NCBI GenBank assembly: GCA_025267735.1
Contig: CM046308.1
Coordinates: 38,305,267 to 38,369,266, forward strand
Length of the DNA stretch: 64,000 nt
Direction: 5' to 3'
DNA from: Mactra quadrangularis
Lineage: Eukaryota > Mollusca > Bivalvia > Venerida > Mactridae
Part shown: one piece after another, positions 33,311 to 44,159 of the stretch
Layout: each line of letters starts with the position of its first letter
Numbering within the stretch: position 1 is the first letter of the stretch
Program-made: the position numbers and the translations under genes
Notes under the pieces: generated by a model
What the model saw: only the letters and a program-made list of their open reading frames with translations
Databases searched by the model: none
Told to the model about the DNA's origin: nothing

Positions 33311-36300
33311 CATACACCAGACTTGTTTATTTTTTCCCTTATAACCATCACAAGCCAAATCACACTAGTGAAGTCCCTGAGATTAGCACCACTCAGCAGA
33401 CAGACAACAATGACAATACTTTCCAACACTAGAAGTATACCCTACTGTCTTCAACACCACAAATCAGTCTACATGATTTGACTAATTTTCTCCACAGTGG
33501 CAGTCACTTGCTTTACTCAAGTGATCAGACCCAATCTGTCAGAAAACTAAAATCTTGACTTAGCTGTTTCTGTCAAGCTTTCACAGAAGTCCCTATAAAC
33601 TACTAATAGACCAATATCTATTCTCCTATAGTCCCCCTCACAGCTATCAATGACCCACCAATGACACCACATTGACCAGCTTAAAAGAGCTTAAGCTTAC
33701 ACTAGGCCCCTGAAACCTATAGACACTGGGAATCAACAACTATGCACTTCCCAAATACAGGACCAGGACCTAGACCCAGAAAACCTCTGACATAAAACCA
33801 CTCACAGTTAAGCACGCTTACCACAGCTGAACTAGCTTCCCCGTTAACCGACCTATCAAAATCAACATCTAAACATTCCCTCCATGGGAACCACAGCATC
33901 TGACAATCAGATGCTCTACCGTCTGATCATAAACAACTGATATCAGACAGGATAGCCATGATTTTGAAACATGACAATAGCAACCACTATAATCCAGAAC
34001 TTCATGGAAGAACCATTACCGTTCACTAAAATGTTCATCTAGTGACTTGTAATTACCTTAGCTATGCTAAACCCATAGCTCCCCTTCCAACATCGCAACC
34101 AAATTAAACCAAAATTATACCTTGCGATAACCTCCCCCGACAACTATTCCCAATACTTAGGTCAATAGTTTCAATCAATGTCACCTCGCAGACTTTACTA
34201 TCACTGCGACCGACAATACCCATAGGTCCTTTAGTTACCAAGTACCTACTAATCCTCTCCCCCCAATTATTCTATTGGCATGAACACATTTTAAAACTGT
34301 TCAATGAGGATACCCCACACCTACATTTAAATAACCAATGCTAGTCTTTTTATAACAATCCAAGACATACCCATTAACATGTAGCTCCTAATGACATAAT
34401 CCCCTTTACCTTGAATTTAGCCATGCCATTAGCAGACAGTAATTTCCAGTAATACCGGCCCAAAATTCTACTTGCCTACTGCCCCTGTAGATAACTTATA
34501 CTTAAGATACCCCTTTGGCTGAACCAACCCCTATATATTAAACTTAATATAACCTTTGGCTGAACCAAACCCCATCTACAGGCCCCTGTGCTGTGAATAC
34601 AGCCCTGTTGATCAAAAAGAGATGTACAACATTCATTGTGACCTGAGCCACAAATCACTTAACCATCTCATGTCCTTAAGATTTAGAAAATCTAATAAGG
34701 CCATGAGACTTCAACACTGGGTGAACCAGTCTGGTACTCCCTCAGATGACCATTGCCTGGTCAATCTGACTTTTGGTTATTAGCCTGTCCCAGCCCAACC
34801 CTTACCAAAACTTAAACCCTCACCCATCCATATCTATCCCACATTCTTAGATGATCAACAGTTACCTATACATGATCTTTCCCAACCCCCCTGCTTTAAA
34901 TGATAAAACAGGATCTAGAAAAATCACTAAAATTCCATGGATCATGAATAAACATGACCCGGCCAGCAATGAGTGAACCGCACATCATTTTGCAAATACA
35001 ACTAGTGGATCCAACAAGCATTAACAAGAAGGCAGACTCCGGAATCTAACCATCCTGCGACCAAACCAAAATGATATGCAGAACACCATCACTGACGCTG
35101 GTCCTTTGACGAAGCAGTGAATAGGACTCCAATAAACAACAGAGACCAAAAAACTACCCCGTCACTCAGACCAGTGCTCTTCTCAATTCTCCGGCCTGGT
35201 AATGTGCCTATCCCAAGCAATCAAGCTGGACAGCACACACCCACTTCAGTCATGTGTCTCCTGGGCCTATGAGTTCCCAAGGTTTGTAACACATCCTGAA
35301 GCGACTTTTGATGTTTCAATGGCAAATAACACACACCATACCATGGTCCTACAGATGATGACTCACACTAGACTGGATGTCAAAATTCAAAGCTAGCTTT
35401 AATATATTAATACAATGAAACCGGCCAAAATGTCCTAAAATTAACTCAAATATTCAAATTTCTAAAATTTTCAACAAATAACTTAAAAATCTAGTGAAAT
35501 CTGTAGAACAGAATGCTTCATTTGCCACTAAACACTCAAATAAAAGTTCTCATAGGTACTACCACCACCCCTACGGGTTCCATTTCCACTTTCTCAGCAC
35601 AAAGTGACCATGACCACCTTGACCATCCGTGACACCTGAATAACTACCAGTTACACCGAAGACAACTTTACCGCACCAACCCCTGGTTGATAGCTATGGT
35701 CCGCATATCACCAATGGTACTAGGTTGTCAACAACCATCTCACAGGACCCCCAGAAATCCCTTCCCCGCCAAATGCAATACCGGCATCATTCACATGGCA
35801 GTAAATCCAGGTGTGCATCCACATGAAACCTCCACAGGCATCCCCCCCCGTCCAACCAATGACAAGGTACCTGCCATTTCATGCACACAACCTGCCCAAT
35901 GCTGCAGCATTAGTAACCCCGATGATGTCTTTCAATCATCTTTTCCCCTGCCCCTGGGGTTCGTAGAAACTCAATTGCCACTTCAAGTCAAGGTCATCAA
36001 ACCACGGTTGCTAGAAACGCTCCATTCCCTTCAGCAACAGTCCTGCCCCACCTATGCCAGATCACAGGTGTTCTTCCACCATGGCCTAACCACAAACCTA
36101 GTTAGCCACCATGTCACTTCCTGACAAAACACAGCAAATACCACCTACCTCTCTGCTGGATGCCATAAGCTGGCACCTCTGTACACGGCCGGTCACGCAG
36201 CAGAGAAGCTTTAGCTAACTCTACTCCCTCTACAGTGCCATATTAGACACTGCAAGGATGCACGTCGACCGCCGTCGACCGGAAATGCACCAGACACCAC

Positions 36301-36520
36301 AACAATCATCGTGACGCATGAGACCAACTAACCACTGAACCCACATCCGCCGAACAGAGATCCCGGGATTAATATTTCTCTGAACGCGATCGGGCAACCT
36401 CCCCTGAACACAACCAATTCTCAAACAATGCCTCATCTTGCATGAAAATCACTCAAAAGGAAGATGGCGATTTACGGCCGGCAGACGCCGGTTCGCATAT
36501 TCGTCCGAAAATATCCATAT
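33311..36520 (-). other. Non-coding interior of the LTR element
   Basis: The plus strand is strikingly poor in G and rich in A and C. ORFs up to 145 codons (for example 35687-36124) have Pro/His/Thr-rich low-complexity composition and match no retroelement domain. I regard them as non-coding. Confidence 0.7.
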
Positions 36521-36540
36521 CCCATTATCGCTGCCACCAA
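36521..36540 (-). other. Candidate primer-binding site of the LTR element
   Basis: The minus strand reads TTGGTGGCAGCGATAATGGG directly after the 5' LTR. Its TGG start fits a tRNA CCA end. The primer tRNA species was not determined. Confidence 0.55.
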
Positions 36541-36771
36541 TATTGTGTTTTAAGGGGTATCAAAAGCTGCGTACTCACGATAATCGTCGGCTCTGTGCTC
36601 CGATAGTAATGACAACCGAATCCCTGGCTCGGATTCCACTCGACTTTCCAGGACGCGTCTCCGTTGCTCCAAGACGAAACGGGAAGAGAACTCTTCTTCG
36701 TGCGCATGCGCAGTCGACCGAACGGTTGGGTCTATGATCCGGATTTCGCCCCAAATCCCGGTATCACTACA
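36541..36771 (-). repeat. LTR (5' LTR in element orientation)
   Basis: 231 bp, no difference from 32003-32233 detected by eye. Followed by the GTAG target duplication. Confidence 0.9.
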
Positions 36772-36904
36772 GTAGTATTCGGATGGCTGTCCTCGAATGT
36801 GACTTGCATCTATTTTCACTTTCACAAAACACGTACTACACTGATTAGTGATTGATCTAATTGTAAACTGTACTTTATTGTTGATATTCATTTGTGATCA
36901 AAGA

Positions 36905-37180
36905 ACACATAGGCGGATCAAGCGAGTGGGGTCAAGGGGTCCGGACCCCCCCCCCTGCTAGAAGTTCAAAAATGTGCCTGTCCATTAGTGTTTTTCTTGA
37001 GTGTAAGTCATTTTTAAGTAGCAAGAAGCAATTTTTCTCGGTGCTTAAAATAGATTTAATGGTTATGTAGTTTTATTAATATGTTGCATCACTCTGCAAA
37101 ATGTGTATAATGTGGCTATGGTTCGAAAGTTTGGACTACCCCTAGAAAAGTTCACCCCGCCCTAGAAAAAATCCTGGATC
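36905..37180 (+). mobile_element. GGATCCAGG-ended MITE, copy 2
   Basis: Same order of segments and orientation as 28838-29130: GGCGGATCAAGCGAG end, GTGCCTGTCCATTAGTG, GTAAGTCATTTTTAAGTAGC, ATAATGTGGCTATGGTTCG, then AAAAAATCCTGGATCC. Lies about 120 bp before the penultimate exon of locus B. Confidence 0.8.
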
Positions 37181-37303
37181 CAAACCACACTTCCAACCAT
37201 GAACAATTTATTTGGGATTACATTCATGTCTATTGTTTGTTTATTCAAGTCAGAACTTTCTGTTGTTGACTGTCAATTAATTGTAATTTAATTCTAATTT
37301 CAG

Positions 37304-37384
37304 AACATTTGAAGCAGAACAATTTTATGGATATCTATCAAAATGTAAAAACAGTGTGTATCAATTGAACCTTACCATACTAAA
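37304..37384 (+). CDS. Locus B, cytoplasmic-tail exon
   Basis: Acceptor TTCTAATTTCAG and donor AAA|GTAAGTT bound 81 bp. The first base completes the Arg codon split from the transmembrane exon. The 26 further codons include TFEAEQFYGYLSKCKNSVYQ and end two bases into a Lys codon. Phase fits on both sides with no stop. This is a short polar tail without a kinase or ITAM-like motif. The single YGYL could be a Tyr-based sorting signal, which is inference. Confidence 0.75.
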
Positions 37385-37894
37385 GTAAGTTAAATTTATT
37401 GTTATACATCTATAGACTGGTTTGAGATCCAAATACTGAAACAGTCAATGTACATGTCAAATTTCAAAGCATTTCAATTTTATCAAACTTTGCAAATCGT
37501 TTAATGTTAGTGTCATAAAATTGTGTTTATTTGTAAGAAATAAGCCATATCTCAGGCAAAATTTGAGCTGAAAATATTCATAATAGTCAACTTAACTGTA
37601 GAAACAGTCAACTCTGCCTCATTCAGAGTGTCCAACCAGAAGTGAAAACAGAGAAAACTTTTTTTAGTCATGATATATTCTACACATAAATATCAACGTA
37701 AAAGAAAATACATTAATTCAAATATATCAATGTAAATGGATGACTGGAAACACTAAATTACTCTTAAAATAGAGTGAAATGTCTTTACTCAAGAGTATTG
37801 CACAGAACTTAGTAAAAAACTTGTACAACAAGTACATGTACTAAATTTTATTCAGTTTGTTTTGTTTTAAAAGTTTGTTACCATTCTATTTCAG

Positions 37895-38215
37895 GTTGTG
37901 AACAATATAGCTGCATTATTTACATCTATGACAATGAAATACTGCACAGAATTGACAGCATGCTCTTGTTTATTAGAAGCTAGACAAAAATTGCCATGAA
38001 GAATCATACTTTAAACTTTTGTGCTTAATATGAACTGTCTTCAACTGCCCTTAATGAAATTAAAGCTTTGCTGGATTTAGTCAGCAGAAGGAAATGAGTT
38101 TCCTGTTGTGTTAAAAGATAGCTTATTGCATGGTGTTGGGACCAAATTTGTTAAGTTTTTATAGACAGTTCTCCATTTTTGCAAATTACTAATTACAATA
38201 AAATTTAAACTTTAA
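37895..38215 (+). CDS. Locus B, terminal exon: stop codon and 3' UTR
   Basis: Acceptor TTCTATTTCAG. The first base completes Lys, then TTG-TGA, so the protein ends TILKL with the stop at 37899-37901. The rest is an AT-rich 3' UTR of about 300 bp. AATAAA at 38197-38202 is the likely polyadenylation signal. Confidence 0.65.
38197..38202 (+). terminator. Polyadenylation signal AATAAA of locus B
   Basis: Canonical hexamer about 300 bp after the stop codon, followed by T-rich and GT-containing sequence (TAATGTGTCTTTATT), as expected around a cleavage site. Confidence 0.5.
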
Positions 38216-38820
38216 TAATGTGTCTTTATTAAAAACAATAATTATCAAGTTATCTTGATCTAATGGTTATTATATGACAGTTAATGGAAATCTCACCACT
38301 AATGTGGTTATCATGAATTCAATTGTTTTGAATCTTGTAGCCATACAGCATGCTGGATCTGTTCAGAGTAAGGTTACATTGTGTTGGAATTCTATTCCAT
38401 TTGACATTCTTGGTATAGGTTTATGAAGGTTTGATATACTATTGTGGAGTACAAAATGAATTTTTATTGTCAAGTCATCTTGAAGTTTTATTGTTCTATT
38501 TCTGATTTAACAATGGCATATTTTTTTGCTTATACAGTAATGTTCCATTATGATGACCACATTGGCTATAGCAAAATCATGTGACTTTAAGACTTGAGAA
38601 GGAAAATCTCCAAATATTAGGACTTGTGACCAAGACCACTGCCTTAGATGGTTCTAATAGTATCTTTACTGTGTAGACAAACATGTACATTATGTTAGAA
38701 TATGAAATATTGTTGGCTAGTCTGTTTTATGGTCTCCTACAACTTTATGGAATAGTTCTGTAAAATATAAACAAAAGTCACATTCATATATAATGTTTTA
38801 TTTCACTGCGTTATTATATA
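38216..38820. other. Intergenic, no feature
   Basis: AT-rich sequence after the locus B polyadenylation signal. Nothing recognised. Confidence 0.4.
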
Positions 38821-39362
38821 AATATCACATCGACAGAGGGTGATATAACCAGAGACATAGATAACATCTATGTCTCTGATAGAACGGAATGTTCCCCGAG
38901 ACAAGTGATGTCACTCGAGGCTTTAGCGGAGGTTGACATTACTTGTCATGGGTGAACCTTTCGTTCTACCACCCTCTGTAGGGTGTGATATTTATTTTAC
39001 TATACCGAACAGCAAAGTTAAAAATTGTGAGCAATTTAATAAGCACAAACCGTTCAAATTGATTTGATCTGTTATATTTGCTTCTGAACTTGAAGACATT
39101 TTCACACCGTTTATAAGTAGGCCTAAGTCGTTTGGTTAAAAGCAAGTGTCTGGGCACGGGAGGTTATTCAAATTGAATGGCTAAAACTCGGGCCCCGGAT
39201 TTTTGCAAACTCCAACGCAGGGGTCTTCATTCGCTGTGAGCGGGTCGATATGTGAAGACTAGCGGGCCGATAGGTAATGTCAAGAGGGTGACATTACGGA
39301 TTGTCGCCCGGTGACGTCACATTAGGCTATATAGTGTACAGATTACATGAGGTATAATAAAT
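38821..39362 (+). mobile_element. Hairpin-headed element, copy 1 (full, ~510 bp plus insert)
   Basis: The element starts with a ~135-bp near-perfect palindrome. Its arms share CAGAGGGTGATAGAACGGAA and GACAAGTAATGTCAACCG with their inverses. A ~370-bp unique tail follows, containing ATACCGAAC, GCACAAACCGTT, GGGTGACATTACGGATTGTC and GGTGACGTCACAT, and ends GTGAGGTATAATAAA. Copies lie at 55570, 57815 and 61020, with a 3' fragment at 46945. A small hairpin is inserted in the left arm of this copy. Confidence 0.85.
38846..38880. mobile_element. ~32-bp perfect mini-hairpin inserted in the palindrome
   Basis: AGAGACATAGAT-AAC-ATCTATGTCTCT interrupts the arm at GATA, and GATA occurs on both sides of the insert. 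The other three copies lack it, so it is an insertion. Confidence 0.65.
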
Positions 39363-39482
39363 GTGAATGTAATAGTGTTCAATAAAATAATTAATGAAAG
39401 TCTTAAAAATGTCTGATGTATTTATGTACATGTACCTCTAAAATGTCAGCTCGTATTCAGTCATCAAATCTAACCTGTGTGT

Positions 39483-39660
39483 TTGTTGTTTGTTTGTTGG
39501 GTTTAACACCGTAGCAACACATTGTATAGGTCATATAACGGCGGTCAGTCAACCTACTCACTCCTCCTGGAAAGGCTAAATATCTGGATTTAGCTGTTAA
39601 CCAACTACTCAGCGAATATTTTCGTCAGTGACTGACAACTGCTCTTACATTTTAACATCT
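39483..39660 (-). mobile_element. tRNA-derived SINE, 3'-body fragment
   Basis: Contains the shared tail GTTTAACACCGTAGCAACAC, GGTCATATAACGGCGGTC and GTCAGTGACTGACA. The tRNA-like head is missing. Same family as 43295-43600 and 48745-49067. Confidence 0.75.
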
Positions 39661-39692
39661 TATTGAAATATTTGTTCAACTCTATATAATTA

Positions 39693-40056
39693 GGGACATT
39701 AGTCAGTTATTTCCCCTTGTATACTCTTCAAATATGTAGGTCCAATCAGTTGGATTACTCGGATTTTACCGTTACTTTTCAATGTCAATTTGCCACAAAT
39801 AATCTTAAATAACTTTTTTGTAAATTATTTAATTTGTTTGAAAATCAAGCTAAATATTTTTACGGTAAAGAATAAACTAACTAAATTTCATTACTCCTTT
39901 TAATATCCTTATTTACAAGAAAGATATAAGATGAACTATTTTATTATCCTTACATAGGACTGCAGGATAAAATCCAAGGATTCCAACTGATAGGACCTAC
40001 CTACTAATTGAATTGCTTCAGATTTTATCAAGGAAAGATAACTGACAAAAGTCCCT
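39693..40056. mobile_element. MITE with long TIRs (GGGAC-TTAGTCAGTTAT), copy 1
   Basis: Ends GGGACATTAGTCAGTTATTT and GATAACTGACAAAAGTCCC are inverted. Complementarity continues inward (GGTCCAATCAGTTGGATT against its inverse), so arms reach about 85 bp. It aligns along its length with 62456-62812. Non-coding. Confidence 0.85.
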
Positions 40057-40425
40057 CATAACAGAGTCATGTTGTGTACAACTATAAGATATATCACCAG
40101 GGTAAATAATTAAATTTCAATTAATATAAATATGTTTACAAGTATGTGAACTCAATAGTATTATTATTATTATGAGAGTCTTACTGAGAGGGACACACAG
40201 TTACGGACTATTGTTATGTTTATTTACATACAAGCTTCATGTATAAATATTATACAGATCTATTTCCTATTCACATAAATACAGAAATCATGATACACAA
40301 AAAGCTTTTATTCTCGTTATTGATTTTCCTATTATTTGGGATCAGAAATGTACAAAAATGTCAGCGGTGAAAATATATGAAAATTAAAACCATTCATAGG
40401 TATTATAATATTTATGAATACTTAA

Positions 40426-40770
40426 AGGTACTCATTCACAGATTTCAACTTAAACATCAACTTTTTTTCTGAAACTATCAAAATTGTTTGGAAACATTTT
40501 TAAGCAGAAAATTAGTGATTTGAAATGACAATTTTAGTGTAAATTGACATACAACTACAAATGATGGTGTTTCAAGTAGTAAAAATCTACCCCGTATGTC
40601 ACGGTATAGATAAGTTTGGTGCATTTTGTGACTTTTATTGTATAGTTCTTGCAATCTGTAGGTCAGTTTGTCTTATAATATTAAAAATTAATGTTTTGAC
40701 ACAATTACAGGCACTGAATGGTGTTTTTAAAATATTGAAAAATCTTAACCAAATCTGTGAACTAGTACCT
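40426..40770 (+). mobile_element. TTAA-flanked MITE (AGGTACT TIRs), copy 1
   Basis: Ends AGGTACTCATTCACAGATTT and AATCTGTGAACTAGTACCT are inverted with two mismatches, and TTAA flanks both sides. A TTAA target suggests piggyBac-type mobilisation, by established knowledge. The interior has CCCGTATGTCACGGTATAGA. ORFs over it are not genes. Confidence 0.85.
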
Positions 40771-40774
40771 TTAA

Positions 40775-42387
40775 CATTTTAAATGCTATTCAAAAGATTT
40801 TTATATTCATCCTAACAGAGTTTGTCTCTCTATTTAATATACGAAAATGTAATATTGATTAAGAAAGATCTCCGGTCTGTAACAACCGAGTCTGACTCAA
40901 TACAAGTATACATAAAATGTTTAAATCTCATATACAGTACCCACCAAAAGTTCGGAGACAAAAGAAATTTACTAAAATTCTTGAATGTTTATTTTTTTTA
41001 TAGTATCATAACTTTTATATATTCAAGTATGGATTGTGCTAAAATGAAAACAAATCTCTTGAATGCAACACATTTATAAGATTAAGCATCTGACATCATA
41101 AACCCTTCAAAACCATGTTTATAGTAATTATTTCATAATGTAGCTTTAATGCTATTTTTTGTAGTCTCAGTTATGATTATAATGATAACCAAAAATAAAG
41201 CAAAAATAAAAGTACATGTACGTTATCATATTTAAGATATTAGCTATTCAGTAGACCTACAAAGTGAAAATGTCTCAAAACTGTTGGTGGGTACTGTATA
41301 TAGGCTATAGAATGATTAGAGAAGACATGTATATAAAGATTATAGACGGATCAATCATGCTACCTATTCTTATTATCATACTTATTGAAAAAACCGCAAA
41401 ATGAGTTTGAAAATGTTGCTTTAACATATAAACTAATTTAATATTCATTAGGCCACACTATTTATTTTTTTAGTCTTACGAGAATTTTCCTGAATAAAAA
41501 AATGAGTACAGAATGTCGAAGTAAAAATTAAAAAGTAAGATAAAAGATGTCAATTACAATCGATTTTCGAACCCATTTTGTACAAGTCCTGAGTGAAATT
41601 GATATTTATATTAGAAATTCACTGACATTTTCTCAAATGGTGTGATAATTGACACGCTGAGCTTATTTGTACTGGGATGGGTTCTTTTTTTCGTATTTTT
41701 TGGTGCAAAAATAAGACCGGTTGGTAATAAAAAATAAGTAATCAAGATTTCATTTTTTTTTCAATTTCTGAAAAATTAGGGTTGGGATTTTTGTAAGACG
41801 AAAAATATAAAAGGTTTGGCCTTAATCATTGCACTAGGATGAGGTTAAATACTATCAAAACTCTTACAAGTCTCAATGATTTATAATTGATGAAAGCCTA
41901 AACTCACTGGGATTATATTTTAGTTGTAAATGTATGTACACTGGGGTCCAAAAGTGGCTTTACACATATTACATGTTGAAGTTTTGAATTATACTTCGAT
42001 AAACTTTATAAATATGTAATTATTAGTTTTACAATTAATATTCAGTTTAACATGTACCGTCAATTAGGTTCTGTATGTATTATAAATAAACGACAACAGT
42101 ACTAAACAGCATGTACATGTATTTGAAATATTTTTTCAATAAAACAAGAGAAAATATGAAAAAAATACACGTGTAAAGAAAATTTTTGTCCCCAACGGCG
42201 TATGTTCACATCAGTTCAATATTCCTCTTTTCTACAGCATAAAACATAAACATGTAGTACCCTTCAAAAGTTATTTGACCAATGAAATTTTAAGTAAAAA
42301 ATCATCATGCACATTTCAAGCAATTTTACTAAAATTAAAGCTTATTTTCATAACATAGTTTGTATCATATGTTGCTAAACTATTTAA
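40775..42387. other. Intergenic, no gene seen
   Basis: AT-rich. The 85-codon plus-strand ORF at 40822-41079 has no family resemblance and atypical composition. Confidence 0.35.
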
Positions 42388-42788
42388 AGGTACTAGTTCA
42401 CAGATTTGGTTTATTTTTTCTATAATTTCAAAGTACTTTGTCTGTAATTGTGTCAAAAAAATTAATTCTTATAATTTTTAGACAAACTGACCTATAGGTT
42501 GCAAGAAATATACAATAAAAGTCACAAAATGCACTAAAATTGTCTATACTTTGACATACGCACAAAAATTGTCTATACCGTTACATACGCACCAAAATTG
42601 TCTATACCGTGACATACGCACCAACATTGTCTATACCGTGACATACGCACCAAAATTGTCTATACCGTGACATACGCACCAAAATTGTCATTATCAGAAC
42701 ACTATACTTTCCTGAAAAATATTTCCGTACAATTTTGATAGTTTTAGAAACAGTTGATGTTTAAGTTGAAATCTGTGAATGAGTACCT
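42388..42788 (-). mobile_element. TTAA-flanked MITE, copy 2 (reverse), internally expanded
   Basis: Same ends as the copy at 40426, in reverse orientation, with TTAA on both sides. It is about 55 bp longer, because a 29-bp segment at its centre has become a tandem array. Confidence 0.85.
42527..42689. repeat. 29-bp array of about 5 units inside a MITE
   Basis: Unit ACATACGCACCAAAATTGTC plus TATACCGTG. The unit is the reverse complement of the single-copy centre of the other MITE copies, so the array arose inside the element. Confidence 0.9.
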
Positions 42789-42792
42789 TTAA

Positions 42793-43290
42793 TACTAAAT
42801 TTGGAATTTTCTCAGACGGCTCTTTTTTTCGTTTTTAGTACATAAAAACAACACGATTTTGTTGGGCACTGTATACATATGTACTGACTGCTTCATCTAC
42901 ATACGACAAGAAGAAACACAAGTTGAATAATAATAATTGTTATTTAAAGCCGCTATATGAAGATTTATTCATTAACAGTAGACTTGAAAACTCTTTTACA
43001 ACCACGAAGTTATCAAACTATAACATGTATTAATTGTAGTTGTAATTACATCCTGCGACCATAGACCCTGTATTGAAACTGACAGAATATCAGATACATT
43101 TGTATGTAAAATACAAGCAACATAAATTTAACATTATCGAGTTCGTTGAGTCTAATAATAATGGTTGTTCCATTCCAATATAATAGCGTTAGAACTTTGT
43201 ATAGAAAAGTAATAGACGTGGTAAAGATTTATATTTTCTACTGTTAACATATGATATTGATAGTATCCAAAGATAGCCAGCACGACCCCG
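42793..43290. other. Intergenic, no feature
   Basis: AT-rich, nothing recognised. Confidence 0.35.
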
Positions 43291-43294
43291 ACCA

Positions 43295-43600
43295 AGTTTG
43301 TTGTTTTGTTGGGTTTAATGCCGTAGCAACACATTGAATAGGTTATATCACGGCGATCAGTCCACCTACTCACAGTTCCTGGAAAGGGTAATCTCTGGAT
43401 TTAGCTGTTAACAACTACTATGCGCATTCTTCCGCCAGTGACTGACTAATGTCCTACATTATTTAAAATCAGCGGTAGGAGGAAGAGTGGCCGTAGAAAT
43501 TATTTCATGACCAAGCTCCACGAAAGTATGCTCCGCCCAGGAATGGAAACCACGACCCTTCGATCAGTAAACTAGCCAGCCGGATGGCTTACGGTCCCGA
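43295..43600 (-). mobile_element. tRNA-derived SINE (type 1), near full length
   Basis: On the minus strand a tRNA-like head (GGCTGGCTAGTTTACTGATC, then a B-box-like GGTTTCCATTCC) is followed by GGAGCTTGGTCATGAAAT. The body GTCAGTCACTGGCGG and the tail GTGTTGCTACGGCATTAAAC come next. Homologous to 48745-49067. Confidence 0.8.
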
Positions 43601-43612
43601 CCAAAGACACCA

Positions 43613-44155
43613 TTAGGCCACAACAAGTTGATGATGTGTTCTACGGACTTTTCTGGAAAAATGGGGTGAGCGCGCGAGGAGAAAAATAAATCTTAATTCA
43701 GTTGCTTTATATAGCGGTTTGACCAATTTTTTATGAGCGAGCGAGGAAAAAAATATTTTTTGGGGGGTAAAAACCGTCAAAATTAAGATGCGTACTAATC
43801 CATAGAACACATCTGTAGCCTGTTCAATTACCCTAAACTTTCCAAAACGTTCCGTAACGATCCATTCGGAACTCCTGGGCCATTCGCTGCGAATAATCTC
43901 GGACATATTTAGACGCTATTTTGAAACTACCGGTGTTGAAGTAGACAAATATACGATCGTTTAGGCAATGAGTGATGTTTCGTTTTTAGTCTGTAAATTT
44001 TAGAACATCGCTCATTGCCTTAACCATCGTATATTTGTTTATTAGATTTGATTATTCGCAGCGAATAACCGAGGAGTTCCGAATGTATCGTTACGGAACG
44101 TTCTGTAACGTTTAGTGTAATTGAACAGGCTATTGATCAACTTGTTGTGGCCTTA
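43613..44155. mobile_element. Fold-back element with long inverted arms
   Basis: Ends TAGGCCACAACAAGTTGAT and ATCAACTTGTTGTGGCCTTA are inverted. The arms also share AGCCTGTTCAATTA, ACGTTCCGTAACGAT, CATTCGGAACTCCT, ATTCGCTGCGAATAATC and, near the centre, GGCAATGAGTGATGTT. Another small element interrupts the left arm. A 97-codon minus-strand ORF spans the left arm and is not a gene. Confidence 0.85.
43633..43813. mobile_element. 181-bp TIR element nested in the fold-back arm
   Basis: GATGTGTTCTACGGA at the left and TCCATAGAACACATC at the right are inverted with one mismatch. They interrupt an arm whose right-hand partner lacks the insert (GTTGATCAATAGCCTG). Confidence 0.75.
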
Positions 44156-44159
44156 TATA

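Larger units (their letters stand above)
32003..36771 (-). mobile_element. Complete non-coding LTR retrotransposon (LARD-like), 4.77 kb
   Basis: Two 231-bp direct repeats (32003-32233, 36541-36771) appear identical base for base and are flanked by GTAG on both sides (31999-32002, 36772-36775). Orientation is minus: LTRs then begin TGTAGTGATACC, a purine tract AAGGTGGGGAGAAG precedes the 3' LTR, and TTGGTGGCAGCGATAATGGG follows the 5' LTR as a candidate primer-binding site. The 4.3-kb interior has no gag, protease, RT, RNase H or integrase frame, so it must depend on enzymes supplied in trans. Identical LTRs imply a recent insertion, into the last large intron of locus B. Confidence 0.9.

Noticed and set aside
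35687..36124. 145-codon plus-strand ORF in the LTR element
   Set aside because: Low-complexity Pro/His/Thr composition, opposite to the element's orientation, and no retroelement motif.
40561..40782. 73-codon ORF, with a similar one at 46099-46308
   Set aside because: Both lie within copies of the TTAA-flanked MITE.
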